From: an uncultured Subdoligranulum sp.
Lineage (GTDB): Bacteria > Bacillota > Clostridia > Oscillospirales > Ruminococcaceae
Assembly (NCBI GenBank): GCA_945830575.1
Contig: CALZZE010000011.1
Coordinates: forward strand, 25,327 to 89,326
Direction: 5' to 3'
DNA length: 64,000 nt
Shown piece by piece: positions 48,834 through 57,377 of the stretch (position 1 is its first letter; every line of letters begins with the position of its first letter). Under the pieces are notes generated by a model. The model saw only the letters and a program-made list of their open reading frames with translations, made no database searches and was not told where the DNA came from. The position numbers and the translations under genes are program-made.

Positions 48834-50024
48834 ATGCAGACACGACCCAACAAAAACGGCGAACCATTGTCCATTTTGGGCTATGGCTGTATGCGGTTCA
48901 CCCGCAAGGGCGCGGGCATCGACCTGGACAAGGCCGAACAGGAGGTGCTGGCCGCCATTGACGCGGGGGTCAATTATTTTGACACCGCCTACATTTACCC
49001 GGGCAACGAGGCCGCGCTGGGAGAAATTCTGGCCCGCACGGGTATGCGGGACAAGGTGAACATCGCCACCAAGCTGCCCCAGTATCTGGTGCGCAGGCCC
49101 GAGGATTTGGAGAACTATTTTACCGAGGAACTGCGCCGGTTGCAGACAGACCACGTGGATTATTATCTGATGCACATGCTCACCGATGTGCAGAGCTGGC
49201 GCAAGCTGGAGTGCTGCGGCGTGCGGGACTGGCTGGCGGCGAAAAAGGCCAGCGGCCAGATACGGCAGGCGGGCTTTTCCTTCCACGGCAACACCGCCAC
49301 CTTTTTGCAGCTGCTGGAGGTGTACGACTGGGATTTCTGCCAGATCCAGTACAATTACATGGATGAAACCAGTCAGGCGGGGCGCGCCGGCCTGCAGGCG
49401 GCGGCCAAAAAAGGGCTGCCGGTCATCATCATGGAGCCGCTGCGGGGCGGCAAGCTGGTGAATCTGCTGCCGGAACCCGCCAAAAGACTGCTGGCGGAGG
49501 ATTCCCGCGGCTGGAGTGCAGCGGAATGGGCATTCCGCTGGCTGTGGGATCAGCCGGAGGTCACCTGTGTGCTGTCCGGCATGAACAGTCTGGACATGGT
49601 GGCGGAAAACTGCCGCATTGCCGATGCGGTGCGCCCCGGGGCGTTCACCGACGAAGAATTTGCCGTGCTGGAGCGGGTCAAGGCCGCCATCAACCACAGC
49701 ATCAAGGCCCCCTGCACCGGCTGCGGCTACTGTCTGCCCTGCCCCAAGGGGGTGGACATTCCCGGCGCCTTCCGCTGCTACAACGAGATGTTTACCGAGG
49801 GCAAAAGCGTGGGCCGCAAGGAATACTGGCAGGTGGTGACGCTGCGCCAGCAGGCCGCTTTTGCCACCCAGTGCGTGGGCTGCGGCAAATGCGAGAGCCA
49901 CTGTCCCCAAAACCTGCCCATCCGGGCGCTGCTCAAGGACGCGGACAGGGCGCTGCGTCCCTGGCCCTACCGGGTGGCGGGCGCAGTCAGCCGCCGGTTT
50001 TTATTTGGAAAAGAGAAATCATAA
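48834..50024 (+). CDS. Aldo/keto reductase with C-terminal [4Fe-4S] domain
   Basis: 396 residues with GAAGGAGG upstream. Residues 1-280 form the TIM barrel: FDTAYIYPGNE (catalytic Asp and Tyr), DYYLMHML, and the NADPH-binding end SGMNSLDM. The C-terminal part has CTGCGYCLPCPKGVDIP and CVGCGKCESHCP, eight cysteines for two [4Fe-4S] clusters. Such ferredoxin-fused reductases are common in anaerobic Firmicutes; the substrate is unknown. The gene has its own promoter and a structured leader. Confidence 0.93.
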   Translation: MQTRPNKNGEPLSILGYGCMRFTRKGAGIDLDKAEQEVLAAIDAGVNYFDTAYIYPGNEAALGEILARTGMRDKVNIATKLPQYLVRRPEDLENYFTEELRRLQTDHVDYYLMHMLTDVQSWRKLECCGVRDWLAAKKASGQIRQAGFSFHGNTATFLQLLEVYDWDFCQIQYNYMDETSQAGRAGLQAAAKKGLPVIIMEPLRGGKLVNLLPEPAKRLLAEDSRGWSAAEWAFRWLWDQPEVTCVLSGMNSLDMVAENCRIADAVRPGAFTDEEFAVLERVKAAINHSIKAPCTGCGYCLPCPKGVDIPGAFRCYNEMFTEGKSVGRKEYWQVVTLRQQAAFATQCVGCGKCESHCPQNLPIRALLKDADRALRPWPYRVAGAVSRRFLFGKEKS

Positions 50025-50028
50025 AGTA

Positions 50029-50060
50029 AGGCAGGGCCTCCCTCACGGAAGACCCTGCCT
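50029..50060. repeat. Short hairpin repeat, copy 1 (probable terminator)
   Basis: AGGCAGGGcCT...AGaCCCTGCCT hairpin just after the aldo/keto reductase; recurs with one change at 50241-50271. Confidence 0.6.
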
Positions 50061-50117
50061 CAGTTTGTCAAAGAACCCTGTTTTGGGTTTACAATGAACA
50101 TCATAATCGGTTTGTAG

Positions 50118-50137
50118 GGGCGGGACATGTCCCGCCC
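50118..50137. repeat. Perfect 20-bp palindrome
   Basis: GGGCGGGACA joined directly to TGTCCCGCCC, in the non-coding stretch between convergent genes; flanked by TTTGTAG and GCAAAA. Confidence 0.6.
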
Positions 50138-50184
50138 GCAAAAGGTCGTCTTGCAACGATGTTTCTTGTTTGGCGGCGTACCAC

Positions 50185-50238
50185 GGGGCGTCGAGGACGC
50201 CGCCCCCTACAAGTTCAAATGCAGGTTTTTCAACAAGC
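50185..50238. repeat. REP-like repeat, copy 2
   Basis: 54 bp identical to 19577-19630 except for three positions, including the central palindrome GGCGTCGAGGACGCC and the GGTTTTTC end. The left flank is not conserved here. Confidence 0.75.
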
Positions 50239-50240
50239 TG

Positions 50241-50271
50241 AGGCAGGGCCTCCCTCGCGGAAGACCCTGCC
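50241..50271. repeat. Short hairpin repeat, copy 2
   Basis: Second copy of the AGGCAGGG...CCCTGCC hairpin, directly before the end of the MerR-family gene, so it probably terminates that transcript. Confidence 0.6.
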
Positions 50272-50276
50272 GTTTC

Positions 50277-51035
50277 TTATTGGCACAGCGCCTCAATGGC
50301 GCGGCACAGAAATTCGCAGCCGCCGTCAACTGCCTTGTCATAGTAGGCGGCGAAGCGTTCATCCGCCCGGTACATCTGCGCCATTTGCAGATGCATTTCG
50401 GGGCTGTACAGCCCCTCCGGCCAATGGCGGCGCAGCCATTCGCCGTGCAAAGCCGCCAGTTTGCGGCCCTCCTCGCCCGCCGGGTCGGCGGCAGGCGCCA
50501 GCGCGGCCAGCCGCTCCAGAATTTCCTTCTCCAGAGCTGCGGTGTCCTGCCACTGCTCCTCGGTCTGCGCCAGCAGTCTGGCGTTGGCGGCGTCCACCGC
50601 CGCGTCACCGTATTTCTGCCGTACCTCCGCGCCGTAGCGCTGCTCGTTGTCCGCCACGGCCTGCCGTTTCAGGCCCTCAAAGCGTTCCTTGTCGGTCATG
50701 GTGTATTCTCCTTTCAATTCCAAAATGGTGTGCTGCAGGGTGGTCTCCAGTGTTTGCAGCCGCTGCTGCTCGGCGCGCACCTCCGCCAGCCGCTGCTCCA
50801 AAGCCGCGGCGCGGCAGGCAGGGGAGGCGTGCAGCAGCGGCGGGATGTCCCGCAGCTCCAGCCCCATGTCCCGGAAACACAGGATCTGCTGCAGGGCGGC
50901 GGCCTGCTCCGGCCCGTACAGCCGGTAGCCGTTGTCCGCCACCGCCGCAGGCGGCAGCAGTCCCAGCTGGTGATAATACCGCAGCGTGCGGGTGGATACC
51001 CCCGCCAGTGCGGCCAGTTCATGAATGGTGTACAT
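50277..51035 (-). CDS. MerR-family regulator with TipAS-like domain
   Basis: 252 residues with GGGAGGCG upstream. The N-terminal MerR domain reads YTIHELAALAGVSTRTLRYYHQLGLL, then NGYRLYG, followed by a coiled coil (LEQRLAEVRAEQQRLQTLE). Residues about 110-252 match TipAS-type drug-binding domains (TMTDKERFEGLKRQ, EVRQKYGD, LHGEWLRRHW, MHLQMAQMYRADERF). Such regulators sense thiopeptide-like compounds. The gene controls itself, judging by the promoter at 51059-51089. Confidence 0.92.
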   Translation of the reverse strand: MYTIHELAALAGVSTRTLRYYHQLGLLPPAAVADNGYRLYGPEQAAALQQILCFRDMGLELRDIPPLLHASPACRAAALEQRLAEVRAEQQRLQTLETTLQHTILELKGEYTMTDKERFEGLKRQAVADNEQRYGAEVRQKYGDAAVDAANARLLAQTEEQWQDTAALEKEILERLAALAPAADPAGEEGRKLAALHGEWLRRHWPEGLYSPEMHLQMAQMYRADERFAAYYDKAVDGGCEFLCRAIEALCQ

Positions 51036-51058
51036 CGTAATCGCCTCCCTGCAAGTGT

Positions 51059-51089
51059 ACTATAAACCATGACGCTGCGTCAATGTCAA
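51059..51089 (-). promoter_or_regulatory. MerR-type autoregulated promoter
   Basis: TTGACA and TATAGT are 19 bp apart, the long spacer typical of MerR-activated promoters, and the spacer contains the perfect palindrome TGACGCtGCGTCA (51070-51082). Confidence 0.85.
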
Positions 51090-51284
51090 TGGTTTTTTGA
51101 AATTTTTTGAAAAATGCTCTCTCACCGCCGGATTCTTTGGGCCTTTATGCCCGCCCGGCAGTATTTTTGACGCTTTTTCAAAGGTTTTCGGGTTTCCCCG
51201 CTGTGCGGCAAAAACCGCTTTTGCCTCCGGTTATACTTTGCCTGCAAGCAACATAGGCAAGCAGCTAAAAAGGAGGACACTCAT

Positions 51285-53561
51285 ATGGCAAACACGATGA
51301 AAGAGACCACCCGGTTCCGTCTGCCTATCCCGGAGGGCGTGCAGGCGTCGGCGTTGTTGTGGCAGGCAGCGGCCGCGGGAGCGGGTGTGCTGGCGGGGGC
51401 CGGGCAGGTGTACGGCGGCGCGGCCCCTTTTGGGCTGGCGCTGGTGCTGGGCTGCCAGCCCGGCTACATACTGGCCTGCGCGGCGGGGGCGCTGGCAGGC
51501 GGGCTGCTGTTTCAATCCATGGATCTGTGCGTGCGGCTGGCGGGGGCGGTGGCCGCCGCCGTGGCGGGGCGGCGGCTGTGGCCCGGCAAATTTCTGCCCG
51601 CCGCGTCGCTGGGGTGCGGCACGCTGCTGGCGGAGGAGCTGCTCTCGCTGGTGCTGGCGGGGGGCGGAGCCACGCTGTCCCAGACCAGCGCGGTGCTGGG
51701 CACCGCCGTGCTGGCGGCGCTGCTGGGGTTTGCCATGTACCGGTTTCCCCCCGAAAAGCCGCGCTCCGCCTGCCTGTGGGGTGCGGTGGCGGCGGCCTGC
51801 TGCCAGCGGTTCGGCTCGGCGGTGTTTGCGCCGGGGCTGCTGCTGGCGGCGCTGGCGGGGTTGTGCGCCGCCTGTGCAGCCAGTCTGGAGCAGTGCGCCA
51901 CCTTCAGCCTTGTGCTGGCGGCGGCGGTCACGGCGGCGACACCTTCGCTGAGCTGCGGGGCGCTGGCCTGCGCCATGGGCTCGCTGGCGGCGGCGCTGCT
52001 CTTTCCCGGCGAGCGGCTGCGCTGCGCGGGGGCGTTCGCGGCGGGGTGTCTGCTGGGGGCGCTGGCCGCCCCCGACCCGGCCACGCTGCTGCCGCTGGCC
52101 ACGGGGGCGGGCACCGCCCTGCTCATCTATCTGGCACTGCCGGACAGCGTGCTCCGCCAGATTTTTCCCCCGCCCGCCGACACCCGGGGCGCGGCGGCCA
52201 CACAGGGGCTTTCGGGGGCGGCGCGGCGGCTCAACGCCGTGGCGGACACCCTCTCGGATATCGCGGACACCGTCAACGCTGTCTGCGACCGGCAGCTGCC
52301 GCCCCGGGGCGAAAGCTTTGATTTTGTGGTGGAGCACACCGCCCGGCGGGTGTGTCAGGGCTGCTCCCGGCGGGCCAAGTGCTGGGTGCGGGGGTATGCG
52401 GGCGTGGTGGACGGGCTGTACCATCTCAAAACGCCGCTGGAAGCGCGGGGCGAGGTGCGCATTGAGGACTTGGTGCCCCAGCTCAGCGAGTGTATCCAGC
52501 CCGCCGAGCTGTGCGCCGCGGTGAACCACGGGTATCACCTGTGGCGCAGCCGCCGCCAGACCCGCGCCCGGGCGGGGGTGCTGCGCACCGCCCTCACCGA
52601 GCAGTACGCCGCCATGGCGTCGGCGCTGGCGTCCATGGCGGACAGGCTGGGGCAGGCGGGCCTGCCGGACCCCCGGCGGCAGGCGCGGGTGACGGAGTTT
52701 TTCACGGGACTGGGTCTGGAAACGCTGGAATGTACCGTCACGGGGGATTTGGCGGGGCGCACCACGGTGGGGGTCACGGTGGCCCGCACCCGGTTCACCC
52801 CGCAGGAGCAGGAGGCCCTTGCCGCCGAGGTCAGCCGCCTGTGCCGCCGGGACTTTGGCCTGCCGGAGATCAGCCACTGCCGCACCGTCACCATGCTCAC
52901 CTTCACCGAAAAGCCGCTGTTCCATGCGGTGTTCGGCTCCGCCGGCCGCACCGCCAAGGGGCAGGACATCAGCGGCGACGCGCTGGAGCAGTTCTGCGAC
53001 CCCTCCGGCCGTGCGCAGCTGCTGTTGTGCGACGGTATGGGCACCGGCCGGGCCGCAGCGGTGGACGGGCGGATGGCGGCCCGGCTCACCGGGGAACTGC
53101 TGCGGGCGGGCTTTGCGGCGGAGAGCGCCGCCCGGCTGGTGAACGTGGCGCTGGGGCTGAAAAACGCTGACCAGGAGAGCGGCTCCACGCTGGACCTGCT
53201 GACGGTAGACCTGTACACCGGCCGGGCGGGGCTGTTCAAGGCGGGGGCGGCCCCCAGCTTTGTGGTGCGCAGCGGCGTGCCCCGGGTGGTGGAGGGGGCC
53301 AGTCTGCCCATGGGGGTGGTGGACAGCGTGGTGGGGCGCTCCACCTCCTTCTCGCTGGACGCGGGGGACTGGGTGGTGCTGGTGAGCGACGGCACGCTGA
53401 CCGACGGCACCGGCTGGCTGCTCCAGCAGCTGGAACTGTGCGCCCGGCTGGGCCATACCCCCGACCAGGCCGCCGAGGCCATCGCGGACGCGGCCGCCCA
53501 CCGGGCCGGCGCTCGGCAGGATGACATCACCGTGGCGGTGCTGGAGCTGGCGGCCAACTGA
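51285..53561 (+). CDS. spoIIE: Stage II sporulation protein E (PP2C phosphatase)
   Basis: 758 residues with AAGGAGG upstream. The N-terminal third (to about 290) is a chain of hydrophobic helices rich in Ala/Gly/Leu. A central Cys-containing linker (CQGCSRRAKCW) follows, then the PP2C domain from about 560: LLLCDGMGTG (metal Asp), GSTLDLLTVDLYTG, GAAPSF and LVSDGTLTDG (metal Asp). In sporulating species SpoIIE dephosphorylates SpoIIAA to release sigma-F and helps polar septation. Length is a little below the Bacillus protein. Its presence suggests sporulation capacity or a retained remnant. Confidence 0.92.
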   Translation: MANTMKETTRFRLPIPEGVQASALLWQAAAAGAGVLAGAGQVYGGAAPFGLALVLGCQPGYILACAAGALAGGLLFQSMDLCVRLAGAVAAAVAGRRLWPGKFLPAASLGCGTLLAEELLSLVLAGGGATLSQTSAVLGTAVLAALLGFAMYRFPPEKPRSACLWGAVAAACCQRFGSAVFAPGLLLAALAGLCAACAASLEQCATFSLVLAAAVTAATPSLSCGALACAMGSLAAALLFPGERLRCAGAFAAGCLLGALAAPDPATLLPLATGAGTALLIYLALPDSVLRQIFPPPADTRGAAATQGLSGAARRLNAVADTLSDIADTVNAVCDRQLPPRGESFDFVVEHTARRVCQGCSRRAKCWVRGYAGVVDGLYHLKTPLEARGEVRIEDLVPQLSECIQPAELCAAVNHGYHLWRSRRQTRARAGVLRTALTEQYAAMASALASMADRLGQAGLPDPRRQARVTEFFTGLGLETLECTVTGDLAGRTTVGVTVARTRFTPQEQEALAAEVSRLCRRDFGLPEISHCRTVTMLTFTEKPLFHAVFGSAGRTAKGQDISGDALEQFCDPSGRAQLLLCDGMGTGRAAAVDGRMAARLTGELLRAGFAAESAARLVNVALGLKNADQESGSTLDLLTVDLYTGRAGLFKAGAAPSFVVRSGVPRVVEGASLPMGVVDSVVGRSTSFSLDAGDWVVLVSDGTLTDGTGWLLQQLELCARLGHTPDQAAEAIADAAAHRAGARQDDITVAVLELAAN

Positions 53562-53623
53562 CTTTCCGTCATTTGTTCCTCTTTTCCCGGAAAAATTTGG
53601 CATTTCTTTGGCAAAAACGCCAG

Positions 53624-53652
53624 TTGCATTTTTGCCTCCGCATCCGTATAAT
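53624..53652 (+). promoter_or_regulatory. Promoter of the type III glutamine synthetase
   Basis: TTGCAT and TATAAT with a 17-bp spacer; transcription should begin near 53659. Confidence 0.75.
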
Positions 53653-53667
53653 AGAACCATAACAGCA

Positions 53668-53701
53668 AGGGCGCTGCGAATGTGGTTCGCAGTGCCTTTT
53701 C
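53668..53701 (+). promoter_or_regulatory. Leader hairpin resembling an attenuator
   Basis: AAGGgCGCTGCGAA pairs with TTCGCAGTGcCTTTT around a TGTGG loop, and TCTATTT follows, so a terminator-like hairpin begins about 10 nt into the transcript. An ANTAR antiterminator gene lies downstream in the same cluster. A clear ANTAR double-hexaloop signature was not found. Confidence 0.5.
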
Positions 53702-53734
53702 TATTTAGAGAAAGTGTATAAAGGAGTAAGAAGT

Positions 53735-55825
53735 ATGGCAGCAACCGTTATGGAACTCTACGGCAGCAAAGTCTTCAACGACCATGAGATGCGCGAGCGT
53801 CTCCCCAGCTCCACGTACAAGAGCCTCAAGGCCACCATTGAGAAGGGCCAGCCTTTGGACATCGAGGTCGCCAACGTGGTGGCCAGCGTCATGAAGCGCT
53901 GGGCCATCGAGCAGGGCGCCACCCATTACACCCACTGGTTCCAGCCGCTCACCGGCATCACCAGCGAGAAGCATGACGGTTTTGTCAGCCCCCAGCCGGA
54001 CGGCACCGCCATCATGGAGTTCTCCGGCAAGGAGCTCATCAAGGGCGAGCCGGACGCCTCCTCCTTCCCCTCCGGCGGCCTGCGCGCTACCTGTGAGGCC
54101 CGCGGCTACACCGCCTGGGACCCCACCTCCTACGCGTTTGTGAAGGATGACGTTCTGTGCATCCCCACCGCTTTCTGCTCCTACACCGGCGAGGCGCTGG
54201 ACAAAAAGACCCCGCTGCTGCGCTCCATGCAGGCCATCTCCGATCAGGCCTGCAAGGTGCTGCACCTGTTCGGCAAGGACGTGGACCGCGTGGTGACCAC
54301 CGTCGGCCCCGAGCAGGAATACTTCCTCATCCGCAAGGAGGACTACGAGAAGCGTCTTGACATCGTCCTCACCGGCCGCACCCTGTTCGGCTCCGCGCCC
54401 TCCAAGGGTCAGGAGCTGGAGGAGCACTACTTCGGCGTCATCCGCCCGGTGGTCTCCGAGTTCATGAAGGAACTGGACGAGGAGCTGTGGAAGCTGGGCA
54501 TCCCCGCCAAGACCAAGCACAACGAGGTGGCCCCCGCCCAGCACGAGCTGGCCCCCATCTACGACACCACCAACGTGGCCATCGACCACAACCTGCTCAC
54601 CATGGAGATCATGAAGAAGGTCGCCAGCAAGCACGGCCTTGTCTGCCTCCAGCATGAGAAGCCCTTCGAGGGGGTCAACGGCTCCGGCAAGCACAACAAC
54701 TGGTCCATCGGCACCAAGTACGAGAACCTGCTGGACCCGGGCGATACCCCCATGGAGAACCTGCAGTTCATGGTGTTCCTGGCCGCTGTCGTCAAGGCGG
54801 TGGATGAGTACGCCGACCTGCTGCGCACCTCCGTCGCCACCCCCGGCAACGACCACCGTCTGGGCGCCAACGAGGCCCCGCCGGCCATCATCTCCATCTT
54901 CGTGGGCGAGGAGCTGGAGGCGGTCATCGACGCCGTCTGCACCGATTCCCCCTACGCCGGCCCCGTCAAGATGAAGATGGACCTGGGCGTGGACGTGCTG
55001 CCCAAGTTCAGCAAGGACACCACCGACCGCAACCGTACCTCTCCCTTTGCCTTCACCGGCAATAAGTTCGAGTTCCGTATGCCCGGCTCCGCCGAGAACC
55101 TGTCCGACGCCAACACCATCCTGAACACCGCCGTAGCCAAGGAGCTGAAGGGCTTTGTGGCCGAGACCGAGGGCGCTGCTGACTTTGAGTGCGCCGCCGC
55201 CGCGTGGGTCAAGAAAACGCTGAACGACCACCGCCGCGTCATCTTCAACGGCAACGGCTATTCCGAGGCCTGGGAGCAGGAGGCGGAGCGCCGCGGCCTG
55301 CCCAACCGCAAGTGTACCCCCGACGCGATGATCGCTCTGAAAGAGGACAAAAACATCGCGCTGATGGAGGAATTCGGCGTTCTGACCAAGACCGAGATGC
55401 TCTCCCGCTACGAGGTGGAGATGGAGCATTACTCCAAGATCATCAACATCGAGGCCCGCACCATGCTCAAGGTGGCCAACAAGCAGATCATTCCTGCCGC
55501 CACCTCCTACATGGGCGATGTGGCCTCCACCGCCGCCGCCAAGACCGCCGCTGTGGAGGGTGTCTCCATCAAGGCGGAGAGCAAGCTGCTCACCACCCTG
55601 TCCGGCTACACTGACGAGATGAGCGATGCCGCCGACGCGCTGAAGGAGATCACCGACAAGGTCAGTGCGCTGGAGGACGAGACCGCCAAGGCCCACGCCT
55701 TCCACGACGAGGTCATCCCCGCCATGGACCGCCTGCGTGCCGCCGCCGACGCCGCCGAGGAACTGGTGGACGAGGACTACTGGCCGCTGCCCTGCTACAG
55801 CCGTATGTTGTTCTATACCGAATAA
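53735..55825 (+). CDS. glnN: Glutamine synthetase type III
   Basis: 696 residues from ATG at 53735 (AAAGGAG upstream). The length and the signature GVNGSGKHNNWSI mark GSIII; other sites are GPEQEYFLIR (metal Glu), KHNEVAPAQHE and NRTSPFAFTGNKFEFR. It makes glutamine from glutamate, ammonia and ATP in the cytoplasm. It is first in a nitrogen cluster followed by a second synthetase and an ANTAR protein. Its stop codon lies in the loop of a perfect 15-bp inverted repeat. Confidence 0.96.
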   Translation: MAATVMELYGSKVFNDHEMRERLPSSTYKSLKATIEKGQPLDIEVANVVASVMKRWAIEQGATHYTHWFQPLTGITSEKHDGFVSPQPDGTAIMEFSGKELIKGEPDASSFPSGGLRATCEARGYTAWDPTSYAFVKDDVLCIPTAFCSYTGEALDKKTPLLRSMQAISDQACKVLHLFGKDVDRVVTTVGPEQEYFLIRKEDYEKRLDIVLTGRTLFGSAPSKGQELEEHYFGVIRPVVSEFMKELDEELWKLGIPAKTKHNEVAPAQHELAPIYDTTNVAIDHNLLTMEIMKKVASKHGLVCLQHEKPFEGVNGSGKHNNWSIGTKYENLLDPGDTPMENLQFMVFLAAVVKAVDEYADLLRTSVATPGNDHRLGANEAPPAIISIFVGEELEAVIDAVCTDSPYAGPVKMKMDLGVDVLPKFSKDTTDRNRTSPFAFTGNKFEFRMPGSAENLSDANTILNTAVAKELKGFVAETEGAADFECAAAAWVKKTLNDHRRVIFNGNGYSEAWEQEAERRGLPNRKCTPDAMIALKEDKNIALMEEFGVLTKTEMLSRYEVEMEHYSKIINIEARTMLKVANKQIIPAATSYMGDVASTAAAKTAAVEGVSIKAESKLLTTLSGYTDEMSDAADALKEITDKVSALEDETAKAHAFHDEVIPAMDRLRAAADAAEELVDEDYWPLPCYSRMLFYTE

Positions 55826-55840
55826 TTCGGTATAGAACAA
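55808..55840. repeat. Perfect 15-bp inverted repeat around a stop codon
   Basis: TTGTTCTATACCGAA and its exact complement flank TAA, the stop codon of the type III glutamine synthetase (55823-55825). No T-run follows, so it may protect the 3' end or cause pausing rather than terminate. Confidence 0.8.
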
Positions 55841-55972
55841 CAGGACGGAGCGAAAAGCGAAGTCCGCTTCCGTAATATACGTCCGCGAAGGCGGACAATG
55901 GTGAACAGCTGTACCGCTGAACGCCCCCCAACCCATTTGCCATTCCCTTTTTCCTATTTCTTACACCAGCTC

Positions 55973-56003
55973 GAAAGGCCCGCCCCAAACCGGTGGGCCT
56001 TTC
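55973..56003 (+). promoter_or_regulatory. Hairpin in the leader of the type I glutamine synthetase
   Basis: Nine-bp stem GAAAGGCCC/GGGCCTTTC 35 bp before the start codon; a smaller hairpin (GTCCGC/GCGGAC) lies upstream at 55890-55905. Possible ANTAR or attenuation target; no U-tract follows. Confidence 0.4.
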
Positions 56004-56037
56004 GGGTGTGCCATCACAAATCCGCCGGAGGCGCCTT

Positions 56038-57348
56038 ATGAAACGTACCGCACAGGACATTCTGAATTTCGTGGAGGACAACGACGTCAAATTCGTCAAG
56101 CTGACCTTCTGCGACATTTTCGGCAACCAGAAAAACATCTCGCTGTTTGCCAGCGAGCTGCCCTACGTCTTCCAGCATGGCATCTGCTTTGACGGCAGCT
56201 CCATTGCCGGGTTTATGAACGTGGAGGAGAGCGATCTGGTGCTGTGGCCCGACCCGGACACCGCCGCCGTGCTGCCCTGGCGTCCCACCGAGGGGCGGGT
56301 CATCCGCATGTACTGCGACATCACGCTGCCCAACGGCAAGCCCTTCGAGGGCAACTGCCGTGGGTATCTGCAATCGGTGGTGGGGCGGGCCAAGGCCATG
56401 GGCCTGACCTGTCAGGTGGGCTGCGAGTGCGAATTTTACCTGTTCGAGACCGATGCCAACGGCAACCCCACCCGCATCCCCATGGATCGGGGCAGCTACT
56501 TTGACATTCCGCCGCTGGACAAGGGGGAGAACATCCGCCGGGAGATCTGCTTCGCCATGGAGGAGATGGGCCTGCGCCCCCAGCACAGCCATCACGAGAG
56601 CGGCTGCGGCCAGAACGAGGTGGATTTCATGTACTCCACCGCGCTGCGCTCCGCCGACAATCTGAACACCTTCAAAAGCACCGTCAAGGCCATCGCGGCC
56701 CGCAACGGGCTGTTCGCCAGCTTTCTGCCCAAACCCCTGCCGGATCAGGCGGGCAGCGGCATGCACATCAACATTTCGCTGCTGCGGGACGGCCGCAACC
56801 TCTTTGACGGGGAGCTTGCCCCCGACAGCGAGGCCGCCCATTTCATCGCGGGTATTCTGGCCCACGCCCGGGAGCTGACCTGCTTCTGCAACCCGGTGCC
56901 CAACTCCTACACCCGTCTGGGCGCCAACGAGGCGCCCCAGTACGTCAGCTGGAGCCGCCAGAACCGCAGCCAGCTGGTGCGCATCCCCTCCGCCAACGGG
57001 GATTTCTGCCGCGTGGAGCTGCGCAGCCCCGACCCGGCGGGCAACCCCTATCTGGTCATCGGCCTGATTCTGGCCGCCGGTCTGGACGGCATCACCCGCA
57101 AACTGCCGCTGCCCGCGCCGGTGAACCGCAACCTGTTCCACGCCAGCGCCGCCGAGGGACTGGACAGCCTGCCCAAGACGCTGCGGGAGGCCATCACGGT
57201 GGCTGCCCAGAGTGATTTTGTGGCGCAGGAACTGCCGCTGGCGCTGGCAAACAAGTATTTCGAGTACCAGACCCAGCTCTGCCACGCCTTTGAAAACGCC
57301 CCCGACCCGGACGCCTGGGAGCGGGAGCGGTGCTTCCGCATCATTTGA
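56038..57348 (+). CDS. glnA: Glutamine synthetase type I
   Basis: 436 residues with GGAGGCG upstream. GSI signatures: DGSSIAGF, CECEFYLF (metal Glu), HHESGCGQNEVDF, GSGMHINIS, the ATP-binding stretch KPLPDQAGSGMH and NSYTRLGANEAPQYVSWS followed by RVELRSPD. The size is that of GSI-alpha enzymes. Having GSI and GSIII next to each other is unusual. Same strand, 213 bp after GSIII and 30 bp before the ANTAR gene. Confidence 0.95.
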   Translation: MKRTAQDILNFVEDNDVKFVKLTFCDIFGNQKNISLFASELPYVFQHGICFDGSSIAGFMNVEESDLVLWPDPDTAAVLPWRPTEGRVIRMYCDITLPNGKPFEGNCRGYLQSVVGRAKAMGLTCQVGCECEFYLFETDANGNPTRIPMDRGSYFDIPPLDKGENIRREICFAMEEMGLRPQHSHHESGCGQNEVDFMYSTALRSADNLNTFKSTVKAIAARNGLFASFLPKPLPDQAGSGMHINISLLRDGRNLFDGELAPDSEAAHFIAGILAHARELTCFCNPVPNSYTRLGANEAPQYVSWSRQNRSQLVRIPSANGDFCRVELRSPDPAGNPYLVIGLILAAGLDGITRKLPLPAPVNRNLFHASAAEGLDSLPKTLREAITVAAQSDFVAQELPLALANKYFEYQTQLCHAFENAPDPDAWERERCFRII

Positions 57349-57377
57349 CAAGGCCGGACTGACAAGGGGGTGTGCCT

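Noticed and set aside
50118..50271. A CRISPR array in the repeat-rich gap.
   Set aside because: The repeats are of different types and spacing, with only two copies each and no cas genes.
53668..53701. A glutamine riboswitch before the type III glutamine synthetase.
   Set aside because: The hairpin lacks the glnA-motif core sequences; a simple attenuator is all that can be supported.
51231..53744. A long open frame on the minus strand opposite spoIIE (837 codons).
   Set aside because: It is a shadow of GC-rich codon bias: it has low-complexity Arg/Gln/His composition, no ribosome-binding site, and lies opposite a recognised SpoIIE.
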